Positions 12,901-20,579 of a stretch of 64,000 nt of DNA are shown piece by piece. Source of the stretch: Branchinecta lynchi (taxonomy: Eukaryota > Arthropoda > Branchiopoda > Anostraca > Branchinectidae); assembly GCA_023053575.1 (NCBI GenBank), contig JAKZAP010000012.1:8866230-8930229 (forward strand). Reading direction: 5' to 3'. A program made the position numbers and the translations under genes. The notes below the pieces were generated by a model. It saw only the letters and a program-made list of their open reading frames with translations, was not told where the DNA came from and did no database searches. Every line of letters starts with the position of its first letter. Position 1 is the first letter of the stretch.

Positions 12901-15900
12901 GAGTCCCTGTGTGACAATCGTATCGAAGTGGCAGGAAGTTTTCGTCAAAACAGATATGACTTATAGGGGTAAACACACATGGTGAATCCAAATCTGAACT
13001 TGGTTTTCTCAGGTGATTAGCTATTTGGCCTTAATCTGTTTCTGAATTTTAATTGTAAAAATCACAAAAAAATGGCGGTTACAACGCGTCAGACAGATTC
13101 CCATAATCCCATTGTCAGTGGAGACCCAACTTTAGATTCAGACGAGAATGATCTACGCACGAGCAATGTAATAATATTAATACTGATTTATTACCCCCAC
13201 ATTCCTGAGGAAAACAAGTGGAGCAAATAAGGAAACAAAAGAAAAAAATACTGAAAATAACCATACATACATATATACTAGCACAAAAACAGGCGAAAAC
13301 CGAGAGAAGGGTGGGGTGATCCCGAAAGCTTCCTGTGTAGTATTAGTAATACCTCCGAAATATTTGGCCTTAATCTGTTTCTGAATTTTAATTGTAAAAA
13401 TGTTCAAGGAGTCTGGCGAAGACTGGATCTGGCTAAGACAAGACCCAGTTGTCTGGATCAAATCTTAGATTTTTGGGATCCCATCGACACCTTTGGTCTT
13501 GTTTCTGTTGGATCTACTTTTCTTTCTTTCTTGTTCATGTGCGGTGGGTGTAAGTAAATAATTATTATTATTACTGCAGGTTTCACGGTTCGACGTTTAT
13601 TGTCATTAATCAACGCTTAAGTAAGAATACTATTCAAACAAAAAACATAATTTACAGTAACACGTACGCTTATTTACATTAAGTTGTAATTATACACTCT
13701 GCTTTCCTCCACTCCTGCATACGCATTACACTCAGTGTAATTAGAAATTAATACATTGATTTGTTTATTCATAAACCTGCACTTATCGGCTATGATCGGT
13801 GTCGGTTTTTGGGATCCCAAAACGTAAGTGGAGGGATACCTATGACATCGCAAAAGTTGTCCGTCTGTCCGTCCGTCCGTCCGTCTGTAAGCACGATAAC
13901 TCTCGAAGGGAATGAGATATTTTGATGAAACTTGGTGAGAAGGCTCGTTGGGTCGTCGGACCAGTCAAGTTCGTAGATGGGCTTTGTAGCTCTACATTTA
14001 GGGGTGGGGGAGGGGATTGAAATTAAGGGACAAACAAAATATTTTGAAACAGCTAATGTGATAGTCGATTATGGGGTAAGAAGACATGCTGAACACGATG
14101 GTGAAAACCATTTTGTCATCGGACAAGTAGTTCGCCCGGAATCCGGCCAAACCGGAAAGTTTGTTAAAAGTAAAAGTTTTATTTGAAGTTGATTAGATGT
14201 TCGATTTAGGGGTAGGAAGACATGCTGAAGACGATGGTGAAAATTATTTTCTCGACGGACAAGTATTTCGCCCGGAATCCGGCCCAATCCGGAAAGTTTG
14301 TTGAAAGTAAAAGTTTTATTTGAAATTGATTAGATGTTCGATTTAGGGGTAGGAAGACATGCTGAAGACGATGGTGAAAACTATTTTCTCGACGGACAAG
14401 TATTTCGACCGGAATCCGGCCCAAACCGGAAAGTTTGTCAAAATTAAAAGTTTAATTTGGAGTTGATTGGATGTTCGATTTAGGGCAAGAAGACATGCTG
14501 AACACTTATGTGAAAACTAGTTTCTACCCGGACATGTAGTTCGTCCGGAATCCGGCCAAAACCGGAAAACTGTTGGAAGTCAAAGTTTTATTTCTAGTTG
14601 ATTAGATAAGTGATTTAGGGGTAAGAAGAGATGCTGAGTCCCTGTGTGACAATCGTATTTTACCCGGACATATAGTTCGACCGGAATCCGGCTGGAATCG
14701 GAAAATTTGTTATAAGCTAAATTTCTATTTGAAGTTGATTGATGTTCATTACTGGGGAAAGAAGATACCCTGATTTCGTCTTTGAGCTTTCTTTTTTCGC
14801 CGGACAAGTAGTTCTGGAGTTCGGCCGGAACCGGGAAATTGGCAGAAGTGGCAGGAAGTTTTCGTCAAAACAGATATGATTTATAGGGGTAAACACACAT
14901 GCTGAATCCAAATCTGAACTTGGTTTTCTCAGGTGATTAGCTATTTGGCCTTAATCTGTTTCTGAATTTTAATTGTAAAAATGTTCAAGGAGTCTGGCGA
15001 AGACTGGATCTGGCTAAGACAAGACCCAGTTGTCTGGATCAGATATTGAATTTTTGGGATCCCATCGAAACCTTTGGTCTTGTTATTTTTTGTTTTATTC
15101 GACTGAGATCCGACAGTCTAGTTACACTTCACTTACTTACTTAAATATGCCTGAAAACCCGATAAAAATGCGTTACTTCGTTTGTTGGCTATCCAAAGTT
15201 AATTAATGTAATCGAATTATTTATTTATTTATTTATTTAACTTCGACTACGGCTTCTAGAGCCATTACACATACAACACATAAAAACAACAACAAAATAC
15301 ATTTAAGATTGCGAGCCTTCTACGCAACAAGTGTAAAGTTCGCGGTTCCAGACTAACCACACAGGCAACGTCAGTCTCATATGGGGACTCGAAAGAACCA
15401 CGAGCATGGGGTTTCGAGAGCGAAGAATTCGGGTCTGGAGAGAAAAGATAGCCCGACGCCGAAGTTCCCCGAAAGAAGGAAGGCCCTCACCCACAAACAT
15501 GCCAGACGCACTACAGTTCCATGCAAGTCCGTGTAGCCACCGGAAAGAGTTGTTATATAAAACCCGAAATGTATCTAGACACTTAACTCTCGTGTTACAC
15601 ACCAGTGACAAACAGTACAGCGGAGTACAGTAAGCTCTGAAAAGAAAGGTCTTAACAGAAGCCTCGCATCTACCAAACCTCCGAATTAATATATTGGCCC
15701 TCACAGACAGTGAGAACCAGCTTTCGGATTTGTGTGCTTATCCCTCTACGCTCGAATTGTTCAGCAACTAAGCCATTGCTGAAAAATAACAGATATAAGA
15801 AAAATGACATACTATCTTATCATCTCTTTCCTACTCCCTAGCTTATCGTCCAAATCTTCCGAACCAGCGCCCGTAACGCATTGCAAAACGCATTGAAATT

Positions 15901-18900
15901 CAAATTCTCCGCGCGCCTGGATGAATTTTGGATTGTCGTGCAAGCAGCGCACATTCTGAACGTTTTTATCAGAGCCCCGGGGTGAAAAGAATACAAAATC
16001 CCTTGGCCAGTCAACATAGTTCAGTGTATTCCAATATCAGATGTAAATTAAGCTGTCCGTAGCGCATGGCAATGCCGGCTTTTGTTGAAATTCAAATTCC
16101 CCGCACGTCTGTTTGAATTTTGAGTTAGCGTGCAAGCAGCGCACATTCTGAATGTTACTACTAGAGCCACAGTTGAAAAGAATACAAAATCACTTAGACG
16201 TGTCAAAATACGTCAGTGTATTCAGTTATCAGATGTAAAAATAAGCTGCCTTTCAGTTAAACTTTAATCATTTCTGTTCCTTCTATAGCCGTCGGGGAGC
16301 CGCCTCTCTGTCTCTCCGTATCCGCGCTGAACGCGCTTCGTCATGCTTTGCTTTCTGCCAGAAAAGAAGCCAAAAACCCCGGTTGGTTCCAGATTGGTAA
16401 GTGAATTTTTTTCCTCGCCCATTTCCTCTTTTATCTTTTAAGTAGTGAACTGAAGACAAAAATGCTCCTCAGCCGGGATTTGATCCCAGGACTCTCTGCG
16501 TACGAGGCAGGCGCTCTAACAACTGAGCTACCGAGGGGCTCGACAACAGAGTTCGCAAACGGGCAAACCATTACAGTAGTCTGGTAGAATTTATATTCGA
16601 AAAAACTGTTTCTGGTTTATTGGTCACGGTACAAGTCCCCTGTGTAAAGTGCCATCTAGGTATTATCCTCTTTTATCATTTATTTCCTTGTGGAGCTAAC
16701 AGACGATAAGACCGCTGCCATATAGCGCATGTTCCACCTTCTCAAAATAGTAACTATTAAATACTATTTTCGTTCCAACCTCGTGAAAAATTACTACGCT
16801 GACTGTTCCAACCTTCTCGAAATAGTAACTATTCGCTCACCACGGTTGAGATCTTAGTAAGTTTGTTAAGTACTATCTCTGTGCCGCGATTGATGCCCCG
16901 ATGAAATTTTTTCAGGAATTAAACCTTTTTTTTTTAAAGATTGAAGCTTTTTATCAAACAAATCATATTTTTTTTTTAGTATTTACTGCTATAATTTGTA
17001 TGACCGCTGTTGCTGGCACAAATTTTGCCTAAAGTATTTCTTTGTTATAAGTAAGTAAGAAAGTAGGTAATTTATTTATAACCCGCCGTTTGTATAGAGT
17101 TGTAAGTTTAAATAGCATACAGTAGCAACTGTTACCACTACATTCTACTATTAGCAAGACTGGATGATACTATAGCAAGACAGGATGCTATTGGGAAACT
17201 ACTGCTTGATTGGCCCGGTCTGAGGCACAATAAATTATAGCATACTGTACTATAACATATCAATAAATGCAACTCCCTTTCCTATAACTATCATACAACT
17301 ACACAGGTTACATATTTGTTTTTATCGGGGTCTTTAGCGCGTGGCGCGTTATTTTGCCAAAGTGACCTGAAGCTATAACATCATGCGTAGTTACTACGGT
17401 AGGTAGGGTGGAAGACGACCATGATCTCCGTTTCTATCTCTTCTGATGGGAACCTCTAACCGTTATAGCACTGCGGTTGCGATAGTGTTTGGTGGTATGG
17501 ACGGATGAAAGCCAGGCATGACCTTCCAGATTTTCCTTCCGGATTCCAGATATCCGTCTTCGTGGAGGCGGAGAAGGATTACGAAGTCACACCAAAAACT
17601 TTTCGAAGCCGGATTCTGTTTCTGGAATTTTGGAATGATATTTAGAGGCAACACGTTTTTAGGAAAAAAATAAATATGCATGTGAAAAGGGGAGGGGGAT
17701 GATTGACAGTTGGGACTGGGAGGCAAGAGATGTGCGAAACGAAATATGGAAAAATGGACGAATTAGCTCGTAAAGCAAGGCAAAACCCGATTTGGTTGAG
17801 GTTTTTATGCACTTTCTGCGAAAATCAACAAAATTTCAAGAAGAAAAGGTTTGTCCGCTAAGTCAGCGTATCCATGGTACCTGAAAAATTTGCTCGACTT
17901 CGAGAAAGATCCAGATATCTAGTAATCTGGAAGTTGAAGCCTGGCTTAACTGCGTCCGCTAAGTTAGCGTATGCTGCCTGACCAACAGAAAAGTTCATGA
18001 GGGGGCGCGATCGATTCATTGTATTCTTAGTTATGACTAATACGCCCCTCATAAAATTCAGTGATGATTTGCCGCCAGATGCGCTAGAGAAACAAAACAA
18101 TCACACTTGAGATCTTGGTACAAGTTATCTGAAGTGTGAATTGGGCTTTCGCTTCATACCGAAAGCGTGTTCCACCCTTCTAACAATATTAACTATTAGT
18201 TACTATTTCGGTTCCAATCTCGTGAAAAGTTAATACGCTGACCGTTCCAACCTTCTCGAAATAGTAACTAATAGTAACTATTGGGTTACCATGCTCGAGA
18301 GCGTAGTAAGCGCGGTAACTACGCATCTCTCTAACATGATTGGTCGGATTCACCTGTTGCAAGATGTTCTGCTTGAAAATAGAAAGATCGTCCCAGCCTT
18401 GACGGCAAAAAGCCAGAATTCGTGACCTCATGCGTAGTAACTACGGTAAGTAGGGTGGGACACGCTCGAAGTTAGACAGAACAGAGTTGGGTAGAGCACA
18501 AATAGAGGCAGAAGCTTTTTAAACAGTTTTGAACGCGGATATGCCTAAGAGGAATCCTCTTGATGACTAACTGTTCGTGCATTGCCGTGTACCCAGCGGG
18601 AGAGCCGTAAGCGTCACCACAGCTGTCCCCAACGGACGCCGTTTATTGATCGCCACAGGATTTCAGTCACCATTCGGGCGACGTTTCTCGTTCTTCCAGA
18701 GGCTAGCTGGGGTGTTTTGGACTCCTAGAGTATTGATAATAGTCAAACAAACCAAACGTAGCCTACACCAAGGAGTAACGTGCCATTGTTTACTTTATGC
18801 TAGCGCATCCAGCGGCCAAAAAATAACTAATCTGGAAGCAATTTTATGAAGGGTGTTGGATTGTGCTTTGCAGAAGGAAAATGTACATTAGTGCTCACTA

Positions 18901-19135
18901 CAGTCGTTCCTGTCTATTGCTAATGGGTTCTCCTCCATGTTCACTTCGATTCACGCCTAATTCATTTCATTTTCAGTTAATTTCACCTGAAAGCTTCGTC
19001 AGATCTGCATCCGCCATTTTGTATCATGACCTGCTGAAGATTAATTACTATTTAATTTCAGATTCACCTGCCACTGTCGAACAAGTTCAAATGCTTGCTC
19101 TTAATAACATTGACCAGTTTGGATTCGGCATTTGA
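822..19135 (+). CDS. AOX: aldehyde oxidase (xanthine dehydrogenase family), 3' part of gene, six exons
   Basis: Molybdo-flavoenzymes of this family oxidise aldehydes and N-heterocycles, using a molybdenum cofactor, two 2Fe-2S clusters and FAD. The six exons join 822-950, 3122-3349, 7895-8056, 9873-9969, 16289-16396 and 19062-19135. All have AG/GT borders; the first three have phase 0 ends and the rest fit phase 1. They encode about 266 residues of the C-terminal molybdopterin-binding domain: the IKPTNNLTNPN...TGGST block, TGERQVVRVDL, IEGAFVMGLG, and VGEPPL, which carries the family's catalytic glutamate. The TNSLTNPN/TGGS-like block is closer to aldehyde oxidase than to xanthine dehydrogenase. 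The frame stays open to TGA at 19133. Iron-sulfur and FAD exons must lie left of the window. Introns are 1.8-6.3 kb and full of transposons. AOX versus XDH cannot be settled without the FAD domain. Confidence 0.88.
1340..1475. repeat. long G homopolymer tracts
   Basis: Runs of eight or more G occur near 1375, 1414 and 1445, with a C run near 1171-1183. Intronic sequence with no coding support; the open frames across it are chance frames. Confidence 0.5.
1480..2300. other. intron, no recognised feature
   Basis: AT-rich sequence between exons a and b. Short open frames on both strands show no protein-family resemblance, and I see no inverted ends or tandem units. Confidence 0.4.
2318..2735. 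repeat. foldback repeat rich in TCCCCGAGGACTCC
   Basis: CATTCCCCGAGGACTCC near 2322 is echoed by GATTCCCCGAGGAGTCC near 2683, and CCCCGTATTCTCGC-like blocks recur between them in both orientations. The arms flank an AT-rich centre. A MITE-like element is the simplest reading; I could not define a target duplication. Confidence 0.4.
3122..3349 (+). CDS. AOX: aldehyde oxidase exon b
   Basis: Acceptor TATTTTTGTAG and donor CAG/GTACGA; 76 codons, phase 0. It starts AVAEACKELNQRLQPVKEKL and ends VELDVLTGERQ, continuing exon a without a gap by family comparison. Confidence 0.85.
3425..3500 (+). repeat. GTGTTGCCA element, left part of an interrupted copy
   Basis: It opens CAGTGTTGCCATATTGGCGG and runs into the repeat at 3506. 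The missing continuation (TTTTTAACTGGCGTATTAAT...) resumes at 5203-5290, so this copy was split by that insertion. Intact relatives lie at 5431-5672 and 30590-30780. Confidence 0.5.
3506..5202 (+). mobile_element. family A long repeat with internal tandem units, copy 1
   Basis: The left end is a hairpin (ATGGCACTTG...CAAGTGCCAT) followed by a TCGG/TCTG microsatellite; the right end is AAGTGCCATATGAGCTCGTA. Between are diverged units with GGGCACTTCC, AAGCTAGGACGATGAAACTT, CGGACCGGATCCGATG and then a variable G run. The layout resembles non-autonomous Helitron/pearl-type repeats. No protein is encoded. A tRNA-like unit lies inside at 3761-3836. Confidence 0.55.
3761..3836 (-). repeat. tRNA-like sequence (SINE head or tRNA pseudogene)
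   Basis: On the minus strand it reads TGGCTCAGTTGGTAGAGC (good A box), an anticodon region around TTATAA, then GGTTCGCTCCC (B box). The acceptor arms do not pair well, so it is probably a decayed tRNA pseudogene or SINE head. Confidence 0.45.
5203..5770 (+). repeat. tandemly duplicated GTGTTGCCA element and flank
   Basis: A unit of about 360 bp occurs twice: the stretch with TTTCGCCAAG...CTGCGGCAAATGGTTCCT at about 5311-5400 recurs at 5677-5765. Each is next to a copy of the GTGTTGCCA / TGGCAACATTG element (5203-5290 and 5431-5672). The second element has nearly matching inverted ends, as in hAT-type MITEs. Confidence 0.45.
5971..6270 (-). mobile_element. LINE 3' fragment, copy 1
   Basis: It is nearly identical over about 300 bp to 13063-13361, which is a proven insertion. 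No coding sequence of useful length. On the minus strand it ends with AATAAATC and an ATT-rich stretch, like a LINE 3' tail. Confidence 0.5.
6280..7600. other. intron, no recognised feature
   Basis: I see no coding blocks, tandem units or paired ends. The open frame at 6893-7093 (+) resembles nothing I know. Confidence 0.35.
7670..7850 (-). repeat. hammerhead-like foldback repeat (minus-strand copy)
   Basis: On the minus strand, long arms (TTTGACGGTGTAAAACGG and the later CATTTTGCACCGTCAAA) enclose CTGAAGA (7785-7779), a stem II GGACCCTT/AAGGGC, GAAA (7757-7754) and TTATC. The base pair next to GAAA is broken (C to A). The wider arms extend to CAGCCACCTTGGGCTGAAGG. Confidence 0.5.
7895..8056 (+). 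CDS. AOX: aldehyde oxidase exon c
   Basis: Acceptor TCTTTTCTAG and donor TGG/GTAAGG; 54 codons. It carries VVRVDLCEDAGRSISPKID, then the family block QIEGAFVMGLGMYLTEH. Confidence 0.87.
8275..8375 (+). ncRNA. candidate hammerhead ribozyme, copy with intact core
   Basis: CTGACGA at 8282-8288, stem II GGACCCTT / AAGGGCC with a bulged A and loop GCCAAG, then GAAA at 8310-8313. Stem III can pair ATAT with ATAT plus GCT with AGC, ending ATC at 8345-8347, the expected cleavage triplet. Stem I is poor here. All invariant core positions of the hammerhead pattern are present; activity is an inference. Confidence 0.4.
8438..9732 (+). mobile_element. family A long repeat, copy 2
   Basis: Left hairpin TTTGGCCCTTCGGCCAA, then GTGCCATATAGCG, a TCCG/TCGG microsatellite and at least four internal units; the right end is AAGTGCCATATGAGCTCGTA as in copy 1. 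Units share GGGCACT, GGAATCTTGA, AACGGGTGA, CTCATGCCTCAGACGACC and CCGGACCGGATCC before a G run. It sits in the intron between aldehyde oxidase exons c and d. Confidence 0.55.
8502..8937 (+). repeat. near-identical 218-bp tandem duplication
   Basis: The unit starting GTCCAGGTTTTGCTAG at 8502 begins again at 8720, with only one or a few differences seen (ATCGG versus ATGGG). The other units of this element are much more diverged, so this duplication is recent. Confidence 0.65.
9873..9969 (+). CDS. AOX: aldehyde oxidase exon d
   Basis: Acceptor CTGTATTTTAG and donor AAAG/GTAGGA; 97 nt, ending in phase 1. It encodes DYKPPTALDIPIDFRVTLLD and the start of the SKAVGEPP block, completed by exon e. 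Confidence 0.87.
10230..10798 (+). mobile_element. 5'-truncated LINE, C-terminal ORF2 and 3' tail
   Basis: The frame reads LLFHTYVRPISEYGCQIWHP, LQKRACRIIHG and ERYLNSFVPYFTKHFNCS, a typical end of the second protein of jockey/CR1-type non-LTR retrotransposons, downstream of the reverse transcriptase palm. Stop TGA at 10670. The 3' UTR ends AATAAAATTGATTGATTGAT, the tetranucleotide tail expected of such elements. The reverse transcriptase itself is absent. Confidence 0.75.
10860..11090. repeat. dispersed repeat paired with 55360-55595
   Basis: Shared blocks include AAATATTTTGCG, GAGTCGACAA, AACAAGAAAAT, TTTCACG, TATCGTGAAAA-like and TTTCTAGTAAG. Diverged copies of one unknown family. Confidence 0.4.
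11147..12054 (+). mobile_element. family B long repeat (GGGATCCC ends), copy 1
   Basis: The left end TTTTTGGGATTTTCAAAACG is a damaged version of TTTTTGGGATCCCAAAACG; next comes CGTCCGTCTGTGAGCACG. Then about 125-bp units follow (GTTGATTAGATGTTCGAT, AAGAAGACATGCTGAA, GACAAGTAGTTCG, GGAATCCGG, AAAAGTAAAAGTTTTATTTG). The right end is TTTTTGGGATCCCATCG and CCTTTGGTCTTGTT. No coding capacity. Confidence 0.55.
12062..13503 (+). mobile_element. family B long repeat, copy 2, carrying a LINE insertion
   Basis: Complete ends: TTTTTGGGATCCCAAAACG at 12062 and GGGATCCCATCG...TTTGGTCTTGTT at 13503. It has a GTCC microsatellite and five or so tandem units. A 299-bp fragment is inserted at 13063-13361. 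It directly follows copy 1. Confidence 0.6.
13063..13361 (-). mobile_element. LINE 3' fragment inserted in family B copy 2
   Basis: Flanked by direct repeats of about 34-40 bp (13023-13062 and 13362-13401, ATTTGGCCTTAATC... to ...TTGTAAAAAT). Family B copies at 14942 and 41860 show the same site without the insert. The body matches 5971-6270. Confidence 0.75.
13806..15084 (+). mobile_element. family B long repeat, copy 3
   Basis: Complete ends as in copy 2, a shorter GTCC tract, and units with frames such as MGRIPVEILVRRENSFHHRL on the minus strand that recur only because the units do. It carries the uninterrupted TTGGCCTTAATCTG site. Confidence 0.6.
15195..15715 (-). mobile_element. LINE relic, C-terminal ORF2 and tail
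   Basis: The minus-strand frame 15704-15303 reads LFRAYCTPLYC, LYNNSFRWLHGL and CSASGMFVGEGLPSF, the conserved end of L2/CR1-like second proteins. On the minus strand the stop is followed by a short 3' region ending in AAATAAATAAATAA. Truncated at its 5' end. Confidence 0.72.
15725..16270. repeat. diverged direct repeat in the intron before exon e
   Basis: A block with AAATTCAAATTC, CGCGCGTCTG-like text, CGTGCAAGCAGCGCACATTC and TTCAGTGTATTC occurs at about 15890-16050 and again at 16075-16235. This is a tandem duplication of about 185 bp of unknown origin. Confidence 0.5.
16289..16396 (+). CDS. AOX: aldehyde oxidase exon e (catalytic GEP block)
   Basis: Acceptor CTTCTATAG and donor ATTG/GTAAGT; 108 nt, phase 1 to phase 1. 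With the last base of exon d it reads AVGEPPLCLSVSALNALRHA. The glutamate of VGEPP is the conserved catalytic residue of the family. Confidence 0.88.
16450..16560 (-). repeat. tRNA-derived SINE, copy 2 (tRNA-Thr-like head)
   Basis: The minus strand from about 16538 to 16465 gives a cloverleaf-like unit: TAGCTCAGTTGTTAGAGC A box, CTGC/GCAG anticodon stem with CGT in the loop, GGGATCAAATCCC B arm, and acceptor arms pairing 6 of 7. Flanks GTTTGCGAACTCTGTT and CAGTTCACTACTTA match copies 1 and 3. As it keeps the SINE flanks I prefer SINE over a functional tRNA gene. Confidence 0.55.
17041..17095 (-). mobile_element. LINE 3' tail (GGCGGGTTATAAATAAA type)
   Basis: On the minus strand, CGGCGGGTTATAAATAAATT is followed by TACTTTCTTACTTAC. 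The same ending occurs at 28560-28612 and 48588-48625. Only the last few dozen bases are present. Confidence 0.5.
17096..17260. repeat. GCATACAGTAGCA repeat
   Basis: Words such as GTTGTAAGTTTAAATAGCAT, ACTATTAGCAAGACTGGATG and TATAGCATACTGTA recur at 21255-21365 and, reversed, at 48820-48930. Partly palindromic, MITE-like. Confidence 0.4.
18164..18467. mobile_element. AGCGTGTTCCA MITE, complete copy
   Basis: Inverted ends AGCGTGTTCCACCC and GGGTGGGACACGCTC, flanked by the 3-bp direct repeat GAA (18161-18163 and 18468-18470). The inside consists of TAGTTACTA and CCAACCT/AGGTTGG words. Three-base duplications are typical of Harbinger- or CACTA-type elements. Confidence 0.65.
19062..19135 (+). 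CDS. AOX: aldehyde oxidase last exon
   Basis: Acceptor TTTAATTTCAG; 2 + 72 nt. It completes D and reads SPATVEQVQMLALNNIDQF GFGI then TGA, the expected C-terminal block (SPAT...). The tail after the stop holds ATTAAA near 19226 and AATAAA near 19781; I cannot tell which serves as poly(A) signal. Confidence 0.85.
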
Positions 19136-19689
19136 TGGATTTCGAAGTATTTGGTGGATTTCGAAGTATTTTGGGTATTTGGTGGATTTCGAAGTATTTT
19201 TAGTCACGGTATGAGTATACCATGCATGTTATGTATTAAACGTTATCGAATACTATTTAGGCAAAGATCGAGGAGCACTTGGGTTTTAGAAAATCATCCC
19301 ATTACGATACCAGTCACCAAAAATCCACTCACTGTGAAGATCCCTTTTGATAGGTGATATGTTTTGGTGGTCCAAATGTTAGGGCACCTCATAAGGCAAA
19401 ATCCTATTTGGTGGTTGAAGCTACGGCCATGTGGTGGCTTTTTGGGCCAAAAAATTCGCACGCCTTCTTGAGTGCTTTCTTATCACAGTTCACTGATCTT
19501 TCTGCGTATTTTGGAACTACAATTCGACGCCTTAAAATGCTCATTCAGGATTTCTGAGTAGAAGTTCAGAATTTCTTACTTTCCGTTTGGAAACGCTGCA
19601 AATAGAAAGGTCATTTCGCGGGAACCTGGGGGTGGTTGACGGTCCCGTTCTAGGCCCCCCTGTATTTTCAAATGCAAATCTTACATAGG

Positions 19690-19860
19690 TAGGCCAGAAG
19701 TATAGGCCTATTTGACAATGCAAAACAAATGACAGCATGCAAAAGGGAGGACCCTTGCCGAGAACGGGCGAAATATAACTAATAAAATGTAGCTGAAGTA
19801 TCCGTTTTGCATTTTCAAATATGACTAGCAGTCAGCTAGGGCTGAAGGAATATCTAATAC
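19690..19860 (+). repeat. hammerhead-like repeat, copy lacking CTGANGA
   Basis: Keeps GGACCCTTGCCGAGAACGGG (stem II weakened), CGAAATATAAC and TATCCGTTTTGCA, and the right arm with CAGCTAGGGCTGAAGG. The CTGAAGA box is replaced, so no ribozyme is expected. It lies just after the aldehyde oxidase stop. Confidence 0.5.
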
Positions 19861-19924
19861 AGAAGTAAATAACAGCATGTAAAATAAGCTATATATACAA
19901 GAAGAATGGATCTAAAAAGTGTCT

Positions 19925-20105
19925 TGTATAAAGAATTTGCACATGTGATGGGCTAGTTTTGGATTCGCTTCTGCGGTCAACTTTTCCATGGTCTGATTTT
20001 CTTGACCTTTTTTTTTAGATTTTCATGGGGAGGGGGGGGGGGCTGAGCCCGGGCCTCCTTGGGAAGCTAAGGGTGGGCGGTTGCCCCCCCCCCCAAATGA
20101 CACCT
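19925..20105. repeat. dispersed repeat shared with 56020-56345
   Basis: TTTGGATTCGCTTCTG, GTCAACTTTTCCATGGTC and a GGGTGGGCGGTTGCCC-like end match two tandem copies at 56 kb. Unknown family. Confidence 0.4.
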
Positions 20106-20409
20106 TGCCAACAGCTGTGCTTCCCTATCATTGGTAGTATTCAACAGGATTTACCGGTAAAAAAATTCGTGCTACTGAATGTCAGTAAAAGTGTTTTTTC
20201 CCTGAAAATACTATTTAATTAAAAGTTGTAACTTTTGCGATCATCATGTGCACAGCTACTAAGAATTGATGTATGGAGAGCACTGTTGAAAAACCGGTCG
20301 TAACAGAACAAAACGTGTTGTTTTGAAGACAAATTATTGTTACAACTCTCAGCTGAGTAAAACTTGTGTGCTACCAGTGGCAACCCTGGTATTCAGTGGG
20401 TAATAAGTA

Positions 20410-20578
20410 AAAGTGCGTTTTTTTTGGATGTAGTTTCGGTGTAGACGTACTTTTGTTTCAGTTATGAAAGTACAATATGTGTACCGTTTTGTTTGTCCAT
20501 TACACATAGACATAGCCTACTGTACTTTCATAACTGAAACAAACGTACGTCAAACTACATAAAAAAAAAACGCACCTT
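20410..20578. mobile_element. foldback MITE with T/A-run inverted ends
   Basis: AAGTGCGTTTTTTTTGGATG pairs with the end CATAAAAAAAAAACGCACCT. Inner arms TTTCAGTTATGAAAGTACA and TGTACTTTCATAACTGAAA are exact complements, leaving a loop of about 45 bp. Confidence 0.65.
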
Positions 20579-20579
20579 A

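Larger units (their letters stand above)
16727..17412. mobile_element. AGCGTGTTCCA MITE, copy interrupted by other repeats
   Basis: The left end GCGCATGTTCCACCTTCTC and inner words CGAAATAGTAACTATT and CCAACCTCGTGAAAA belong to the family complete at 18164-18467. The right end TGCGTAGTTACTACGGTAGG lies at 17380-17412. Between are unrelated repeats. Confidence 0.45.

Noticed and set aside
12262..14424. Several similar minus-strand frames of 70-96 codons (MGRIPVEILVRREN...)
   Set aside because: They are translations of the family B tandem units; similarity follows from the DNA repeat, and the frames break at each unit edge.
16465..16538. Functional tRNA-Thr(CGU) gene on the minus strand
   Set aside because: The cloverleaf is decent, but the same 5' and 3' flanks accompany two other, different tRNA-like bodies, as for a SINE. 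tRNAscan-SE would decide.
18863..19058. Upstream part of the open frame that contains the last aldehyde oxidase exon
   Set aside because: Only the part after the AG at 19061 matches the protein family; the rest is intron read through by chance.
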